This document shows positions 1 to 5,085 of a stretch of DNA of 5,085 nucleotides, piece after piece (the first letter of the stretch is position 1; each line of letters starts with the position of its first letter). A program made the position numbers and the translations under genes. Below the pieces are notes generated by a model. It was not told the origin of the DNA and did no database searches. It saw only the letters and a program-made list of their open reading frames with translations. This DNA is from Rhodococcus sp. (in: high G+C Gram-positive bacteria) (lineage in GTDB: Bacteria > Actinomycetota > Actinomycetes > Mycobacteriales > Mycobacteriaceae). The stretch covers positions 1 to 5,085 of the forward strand of contig JAAYXN010000192.1 of NCBI GenBank assembly GCA_012515885.1, written 5' to 3'.

Positions 1-2372
<2,372 letters not shown>

Positions 2373-2380
2373 GTGATGTC

Positions 2381-2389
2381 CCTCACCTT
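2381..2389 (-). promoter_or_regulatory. Ribosome binding site of secA
   Basis: AAGGTGAGG on the minus strand, 8 nt before the GTG at 2372. It is the only good Shine-Dalgarno match in the area and decides the GTG start over two in-frame TTG codons about 15 codons upstream. Confidence 0.65.
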
Positions 2390-2423
2390 GGCGTGCGCAG
2401 TGCTGCGTCCACAACAACTATCT

Positions 2424-2452
2424 ATCGTAAGCGAGCAGTCTGGTCCTCGCAG
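2424..2452 (-). promoter_or_regulatory. Candidate sigma70-type promoter for secA
   Basis: On the minus strand TACGAT (2429-2424) fits the TAnnnT -10 consensus. A weak CTGCGA (2452-2447) sits 17 bp upstream as a -35. Transcription would begin near 2417, giving a 5' leader of about 45 nt. The -10 is reasonable and the -35 is poor, as is common in actinobacteria. This is inference from sequence only; read-through from the upstream transporter gene is equally possible because no clear terminator separates them. Confidence 0.3.
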
Positions 2453-2490
2453 TACCGGGAACGTCTTGTGTTCACGACTGCGCGATCTTC

Positions 2491-2631
2491 TCACCTCCGA
2501 GACGCCTTCTCCATTAGGCGAGACGCCTTCTCCAATAAGCGAGACACCTTCTCAATTAAACGAGACGCCCTCTCAATTAAGCATCGCGCGTCAGCTTCGC
2601 TGATATTGGGAGGTGATTGAGAGTCTCGACC
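2491..2631 (-). other. Start-less open stretch encoding four coiled-coil-like heptads; possible decayed extension of the transporter gene
   Basis: The minus-strand frame after the TGA at 2634-2632 is open for 46 codons and stops at TGA 2493-2491. The last 29 codons read as four heptads of consensus L-[ILM]-E-[KR]-[AV]-S-R plus a final Arg, an amphipathic pattern with hydrophobic residues spaced as in a coiled coil. The frame is the same as that of the transporter, which ends at TGA 2646-2644; the second TGA follows three codons later. No ATG or GTG with a ribosome site precedes the heptads; the first ATG would leave only seven residues. It may be the relic of a longer transporter tail, or a by-product of the 21-bp repeat. 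I do not claim it is translated. Confidence 0.2.
2499..2582. repeat. Four 21-bp imperfect tandem repeats
   Basis: Units at 2499-2519, 2520-2540, 2541-2561 and 2562-2582 follow each other without gaps. Each begins with GAGAC[GA]CC[TC]TCTC on the plus strand, a 13-bp core whose outer arms GAGA and TCTC are identical in all four units, followed by a variable A/T-richer 8 bp such as CATTAGGC or AATTAAGC. The array lies between the transporter stop and the candidate secA promoter. It could be a set of protein binding sites (each core is an interrupted inverted repeat) or coding remnant; see the entry for 2491-2631. There are no spacers, so it is not a CRISPR array. Confidence 0.93.
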
Positions 2632-2643
2632 TCACGGAGCCGC

Positions 2644-4035
2644 TCAACTCTTACTCGCAGCATCATCCGCGAGGTCGCTCGACTCATCTGCGGCATCCAC
2701 GGCGCCGCCTTCACTCGCAGCGCTCTCTTCATCCGCAGCGCTCTCTTCCGCAGATTCACCCTCATCCGGGAGGTCGCTCAATTCGTCCGCCACGTCATCC
2801 TCGCCTGCAGTGTCACCGCCGCCTGCCGCGCCGCCGCCGCCTGTCGCGCCACCGTCGCCTGCCGCGCCACCGTCGCCTGCGGCGTCGCCCTCGTCCGCTG
2901 CGTCGCCCTCGTCGACCGTCGAATCACCCTCGTCAACTGCGCCACCGTCGCTTGCGACATCGTCTTCGCCCACAGAATTGTTCTCATCCTCGGCGCCGCT
3001 CGACTCGTCAGCAGAAACTCTCTCGTCTGCGGCGTCGCCCTTGTCCGCAGCGTCGCCCTCGACCGCCGCATCGCCCTCGACCGCAGCGCTTCGTTCATCC
3101 GCGGCTTCTTCAGTGACGCGGTGCTCCGTCTTCTTAGGCCTGACCAGCACGACCGCGGTAAGCATGAGCGCCGCCCCGATCACTCCGCGGGGACTCATCC
3201 GCTCGCCCAACAGGGCAACCCCGCCGACCGCCGCAACCACCGGTTCAGCCAGCGTGACGATCGACACCGTCGTGCCCGGCACTGTGCGCAGACCTATGAG
3301 GTAGCACAGGAACGCGAGGGCAGACGCGAAAACCGCCGAGTAGCCAAGGAGCCCCCAACCGAGTCCCGTTGCCGGCAAAGCAAGTCCAGTAAGAACTGAG
3401 ATCGGCAACAAGAGCAAAGCCGCAAGCAGCAACGACGATGAACTGAGCAGAACAGGCTCAAGCCCGGCAACGGGCACCCGGTTGATCACCAACTGCACGG
3501 CATAAGCAACCCCGGCTCCCACCGCATACACAACGCCCAACCAGGAAATCCGCTCAATATCGCTGGTCAAAACGAGCAGGCCCAGCCCGAGCAGAGAAAC
3601 CGGAATCGCGATAAGCACCGCATTTGGTGGTCGGCGACGTTCTGTTATTGCAGTCCACGCCGTAATGAGCAGTGGCGTCGTGCCAAGAATGATGAAGATC
3701 GCGATAGATACGGTCAGCTCATAGAAAGCCGAGAAGTAGCAAAACTCGAAAACCGCGATGGTTACCGCATTGCCCACGATTCTCAGGTCCGCTGCGTAGC
3801 CGAGCTTGCCTAGTCGAAACTGACCAGTGGCGATGGTGACAACAAGCAGGACGATGCCCCCGATTGTCAGACGCAAGACAGCTACCGTCGCAGGCGGCAA
3901 CGTCTCCAACTGGCCAAGCATGGTGCCGGCAACCGCCCCCGTTCCCCAGAGGAAAGTCGCCGTCAGAATCATCATGAAATGCTGCGGAAGCATTGCCCTA
4001 TCCGATGGGGCGGGCGGCCTAGCGACGTGCGACAT
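2644..4035 (-). CDS. EamA/DMT-family transporter with long acidic repeat tail
   Basis: 463 residues. Residues 1-300 form a standard EamA (drug/metabolite transporter) unit with two homologous halves and about ten hydrophobic helices, roughly 18-40, 49-69, 84-104, 107-129, 138-156, 163-184, 194-217, 226-248, 254-277 and 282-299. Typical family features are FLWGTGAVAG (28-37), AVLRLTIGG (52-60), the helix ending SALAFLCYLIGLRTVPG (238-254) and AEPVVAAVGGVALLGE (263-278). Family members export amino acids, metabolites or drugs by a gradient-driven mechanism; the substrate here cannot be read from sequence. Residues 301-463 are an add-on: about 55 Asp/Glu against 7 Lys/Arg, otherwise Ala, Gly and Ser, arranged partly in hexads, with no recognised domain and almost surely disordered. 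In the usual EamA topology both ends are cytoplasmic, so the tail would be too. The ATG at 4035 is chosen for AGGA six bases upstream. The gene has no close-coupled partner; secA lies 271 bp downstream on the same strand. Family is certain; tail function unknown. Confidence 0.93.
   Translation of the reverse strand: MSHVARPPAPSDRAMLPQHFMMILTATFLWGTGAVAGTMLGQLETLPPATVAVLRLTIGGIVLLVVTIATGQFRLGKLGYAADLRIVGNAVTIAVFEFCYFSAFYELTVSIAIFIILGTTPLLITAWTAITERRRPPNAVLIAIPVSLLGLGLLVLTSDIERISWLGVVYAVGAGVAYAVQLVINRVPVAGLEPVLLSSSSLLLAALLLLPISVLTGLALPATGLGWGLLGYSAVFASALAFLCYLIGLRTVPGTTVSIVTLAEPVVAAVGGVALLGERMSPRGVIGAALMLTAVVLVRPKKTEHRVTEEAADERSAAVEGDAAVEGDAADKGDAADERVSADESSGAEDENNSVGEDDVASDGGAVDEGDSTVDEGDAADEGDAAGDGGAAGDGGATGGGGAAGGGDTAGEDDVADELSDLPDEGESAEESAADEESAASEGGAVDAADESSDLADDAASKS
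2806..2913 (-). repeat. Six 18-bp in-frame repeats in the transporter tail (Asp/Gly-rich hexads)
   Basis: Codons 375-410 of the transporter form six consecutive hexads: DEGDAA twice, then GDGGAA, GDGGAT, GGGGAA and GGGDTA. They shift stepwise from acidic to glycine-rich. The DNA is GC-rich and shows the matching 18-bp period, best seen on the plus strand as GTCGCCTGCCGCGCCACC-like units. This indicates growth of the tail by tandem duplication followed by point change. Confidence 0.85.
3016..3087 (-). repeat. Second block of four 18-bp in-frame repeats in the transporter tail
   Basis: Codons 317-340 read AAVEGD twice, AADKGD and AADERV. This is the same 18-bp period as the block at 2806-2913 but a separate cluster, with a non-repetitive Ser/Glu/Asn-containing stretch between them. 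It begins shortly after the last transmembrane helix. Confidence 0.75.
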
Positions 4036-4041
4036 TTCGAT

Positions 4042-4045
4042 TCCT
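4042..4045 (-). promoter_or_regulatory. Ribosome binding site of the transporter gene
   Basis: AGGA on the minus strand, six bases before the ATG at 4035. The next in-frame ATG (codon 15, at 3993) has a purine-rich GGATAGGG only two bases before it, too close, so the 4035 start is preferred. Confidence 0.5.
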
Positions 4046-4050
4046 GGGAG

Positions 4051-4078
4051 TTGTTCCCGCGACCTAGAGAGCGAACAA
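4051..4078 (-). other. Imperfect stem-loop directly upstream of the transporter start
   Basis: On the minus strand TTGTTCGC (4078-4071) can pair with GCG plus AACAA (4060-4058 and 4055-4051), an 8-bp stem with a two-base GG bulge and a ten-base loop. The loop contains the TAG stop of the possible small ORF. An alternative small hairpin, GGGA (4058-4055) with TCCC (4049-4046), shares the 3' arm and ends against the AGGA ribosome site, so the two cannot form together. It may act on translation of the transporter, or be a repressor site, or be chance. Confidence 0.35.
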
Positions 4079-4165
4079 GAAGTAGCCGATCTTCAAGGTC
4101 AGCACGGTCGAGGTCAACGTGATCAAGGTCTGCGTGATCAAGGTCAGTGTGGTCAATCTCGACAT
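4064..4165 (-). CDS. Possible 33-residue Thr/Leu-rich leader peptide or small hydrophobic protein
   Basis: ATG at 4165, TAG at 4066-4064. The peptide begins MSRLTTLTLITQTLITLTST and ends GYFLFAL. It contains 9 Thr, 9 Leu and 3 Ile among 33 residues, with only one Arg and one Lys. GAAGG lies four bases before the ATG, a short but usable spacing. The stop falls 28 bp before the transporter ATG, inside the loop of a potential stem-loop. Two readings are possible: a regulatory leader peptide, whose runs of Thr/Leu/Ile codons recall attenuation leaders such as thrL, or a single-span membrane micropeptide. Against both, the composition follows from a 15-bp DNA repeat, and another frame of the same DNA is also open. 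I do not recognise a family. An upstream TTG at 4279 would lengthen it to 71 residues but has no ribosome site. Confidence 0.3.
   Translation of the reverse strand: MSRLTTLTLITQTLITLTSTVLTLKIGYFLFAL
4089..4148 (-). repeat. Four 15-bp imperfect tandem repeats
   Basis: Minus-strand units at 4148-4134, 4133-4119, 4118-4104 and 4103-4089 with consensus nnTGACCTTGATCAC. GACCT is present in all four, and the first two contain the palindrome TGATCA. They lie 54-113 bp upstream of the transporter start. They could be direct-repeat operator sites or the cause of the repetitive peptide of the small ORF. In the adjacent frame they read as pentapeptides of form [ATV]-D-L-[DE]-x. Confidence 0.8.
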
Positions 4166-4181
4166 GCGACCTTCAAGCTCG

Positions 4182-4301
4182 GCGTGCGGGAAGCCTACCT
4201 GGGTACAGCGAACACTCACCGCACCAAACGCGGGCACCCGAGAGCTACGAGCCAACAAAGACGAGCGCAGGAAGCCCAACTGGGTCTAGCGACTACTGAC
4301 C
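4182..4301 (+). repeat. Diverged 39-bp direct repeat, 81 bp apart
   Basis: Copies at 4182-4220 and 4263-4301 match at 29 of 39 positions by hand alignment, sharing GGAAGCC, CTGGGT, AGCGA and ACT. Similarity seems to continue, with an offset of about ten bases, as ACCGCACCAAACGCG (from 4218) and ACCGCGCCAAACGCA (from 4310). This looks like an old tandem duplication of an 80-90 bp block. No reading frame clearly explains it. Confidence 0.55.
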
Positions 4302-4360
4302 ACGTCGAACACCGCGCCAAACGCAGCGCCAAACCCAGAACTCCGCTAGGGGCACTTCAC

Positions 4361-4377
4361 CGTGCGATTTGCGCACG
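4361..4377 (-). terminator. Weak hairpin downstream of the HNH gene
   Basis: CGTGCG and CGCACG form a perfect 6-bp GC-rich stem with a 5-base loop, 70 bp after the HNH stop codon. There is no T-run on the minus-strand downstream side, so a classical intrinsic terminator is not supported; a T-less actinobacterial terminator is possible. Confidence 0.2.
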
Positions 4378-4431
4378 CAACGCACGCAGGCACCTAACGC
4401 ACACGACTCACGCAGGCGACTCATGAACGCA
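4375..4431 (+). repeat. Cluster of six ACGCA pentamers
   Basis: ACGCA begins at 4375, 4380, 4384, 4397, 4410 and 4427, giving a low-complexity stretch just downstream of the HNH stop. Spacing is irregular (4-17 bp), so it is not a clean tandem repeat and I assign no function. Confidence 0.5.
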
Positions 4432-4446
4432 ATTCACGCGCGCAAC

Positions 4447-5085
4447 CTATGTGCGTCTCGTGTAACGGACAGACTTCTTCCCTTCGATTGTCGAAACAGT
4501 CGCTCGATATGCCGGGTTGTGCATAAGTCGATGGTGGTATCCGCACAGCGGTACTGCGCGGTCGAGATCCGTGCGCCCATCGGGATGCCATGGATCCTCG
4601 TGGTGCAACTCCGTCCACGCGTACGGCCGATCACATCCTTCTGCTGCACACTCGTCGTATCTCGTCGCCAACGCGGTGCGCTGTGCTTCGGTGAAGAACC
4701 GCGCCATCCGCCCAAGGTCCAGGATCTGAGACGCACCGCCCAAGACCAGTGGGAGTATCCCGGCGCCGCAAGCGATTCGCCGAACCTGTGCGGCAGAGAG
4801 ATCGTGCCCAGTGTCGAGACTTGCTGCCCCGACCTCGGACCGCAGTTTTTCATGCTCCACAGTCACGACGACCGTCGCAGCAACCTTGCCGTTAAGCCGA
4901 TCCGTTGGTAGCCGTTCGAGCAGGTCAGCGAAAGCAAGCCCTTTTCGATGCGCCCAGGTCATTGCGGATTTGCCTGCAGCCTCTGGGGTCTGTCGGCGTG
5001 GCGCAGTCATCTGTTCCAGCACCTTGCGCAGCACATTGGCGGCAAAAACCGGAACGGTAAAGGAGCCAGTAGCGGTGCCGTCGGC
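4447..5085 (-). CDS. DUF222 / HNH endonuclease domain protein (13E12-like), C-terminal part; start outside window
   Basis: 212 residues visible, open to the window edge. The first ~145 are the end of the DUF222 region: a Lys/Arg-rich segment with PEAAGKSAMTWAHRKGLAFADLL, then TVVVTVEHEKLR and SAAQVRRIACGAGILPLVLGG, then ILDLGRMARFFTEAQRTALA, all typical of this actinobacterial family. The C-terminus is an HNH nuclease fold: C146-x4-C151, WTELHH (His161-His162), DLDRAVPLC (Cys181), His184-His185 and His189. The protein ends in the RYTRRT-like tail often seen in family members. These proteins occur in several copies per genome and are presumed metal-dependent DNA nucleases; biological role is unsettled. 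The central Asn expected in TDLDN is Arg176 here, which may weaken or alter catalysis. The GTG at 5034 is not the start, since homologous sequence continues upstream of it. It is probably transcribed alone; 411 bp separate it from the next gene. Confidence 0.92.
   Translation of the reverse strand, partial: ADGTATGSFTVPVFAANVLRKVLEQMTAPRRQTPEAAGKSAMTWAHRKGLAFADLLERLPTDRLNGKVAATVVVTVEHEKLRSEVGAASLDTGHDLSAAQVRRIACGAGILPLVLGGASQILDLGRMARFFTEAQRTALATRYDECAAEGCDRPYAWTELHHEDPWHPDGRTDLDRAVPLCGYHHRLMHNPAYRATVSTIEGKKSVRYTRRT

Larger units (their letters stand above)
4036..4446. other. Intergenic region between HNH gene and transporter, rich in short repeats
   Basis: About 410 bp with no established gene. 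From the HNH end it holds an ACGCA-rich stretch with a 6-bp hairpin, a diverged 39-bp direct repeat, four 15-bp tandem repeats overlapping a possible 33-codon small ORF, a stem-loop and the transporter ribosome site (AGGA, 4045-4042). No strong promoter is visible; TAGGCT at 4197-4192 on the minus strand is a -10-like hexamer 26 bp before the small ORF start, with no good -35. No tRNA or known riboswitch is recognised. Confidence 0.6.

Noticed and set aside
2499..2582. CRISPR-like array
   Set aside because: Units abut without unique spacers and vary at many positions; no cas genes.
2583..2643. Intrinsic terminator between the transporter and secA
   Set aside because: Only TCAGC-GAA-GCTGA (2603-2591) and a bulged GAGGT/ACCTC pairing are present; neither is followed by a T-run on the minus strand.
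2613..3399. Plus-strand Arg/Pro-rich and Ala/Ser/Pro-rich frames (up to 260 codons)
   Set aside because: They are the antisense images of the GC-rich Asp/Gly/Ala repeats of the transporter tail.
4166..4279. Longer version (71 codons from TTG 4279) of the Thr/Leu-rich ORF
   Set aside because: No Shine-Dalgarno before the TTG and non-descript N-terminal composition; the ATG at 4165 is the better start.
3827..4426. Plus-strand 199-codon frame
   Set aside because: It is antisense to the transporter N-terminus and then runs through non-coding repeats; no ribosome site or family resemblance.
4375..4431. ACGCA pentamers as replication iterons
   Set aside because: Too short and irregularly spaced, with no initiator gene or AT-rich unwinding region nearby.
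4369..4911. Plus-strand frames opposite the HNH gene
   Set aside because: They are antisense to a clear DUF222-HNH coding sequence.

Overview
The window comes from an actinobacterium with moderately high GC. The evidence is a SecA that reads almost residue for residue like the actinobacterial SecA1 family, an EamA transporter of actinobacterial type, and a DUF222/HNH ('13E12-like') protein of a family expanded in Actinomycetota. I cannot settle the genus; Micrococcales or Corynebacteriales would both fit. All three recognisable genes lie on the minus strand, so the text reads right to left in transcription order.

Layout in transcription order: (1) 5085-4447, the C-terminal 212 residues of a DUF222-HNH endonuclease-like protein whose start lies outside the window. 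(2) 4446-4036, about 410 bp without an established gene but full of structure: an ACGCA-rich stretch, a 6-bp hairpin, a diverged 39-bp direct repeat, four 15-bp tandem repeats, and a possible 33-codon Thr/Leu-rich leader or small hydrophobic peptide ending 28 bp before the next gene. (3) 4035-2644, an EamA/DMT ten-helix transporter carrying an unusual ~163-residue acidic, hexad-repeat C-terminal tail. (4) 2643-2373, a spacer holding four 21-bp tandem repeats, a candidate promoter and the secA ribosome binding site. (5) 2372-1, secA, 790 residues visible, cut by the window edge just after the two-helix finger.

The genes do not form an obvious functional pathway. SecA is the housekeeping motor of protein export. 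The transporter probably exports a small metabolite, possibly an amino acid. The HNH protein is a typical accessory gene. The unusual part is the density of short tandem repeats with periods of 15, 18 and 21 bp, all multiples of three, around the transporter. Two observations stand out. The first is the Thr/Leu-rich mini-ORF followed by a possible stem-loop just ahead of the transporter start, which resembles the layout of an attenuation leader. The second is that the 21-bp repeats downstream of the transporter continue its reading frame, past two TGA codons, as four heptads of coiled-coil type. Both are hypotheses. No CRISPR array, tRNA, rRNA or insertion sequence is visible.
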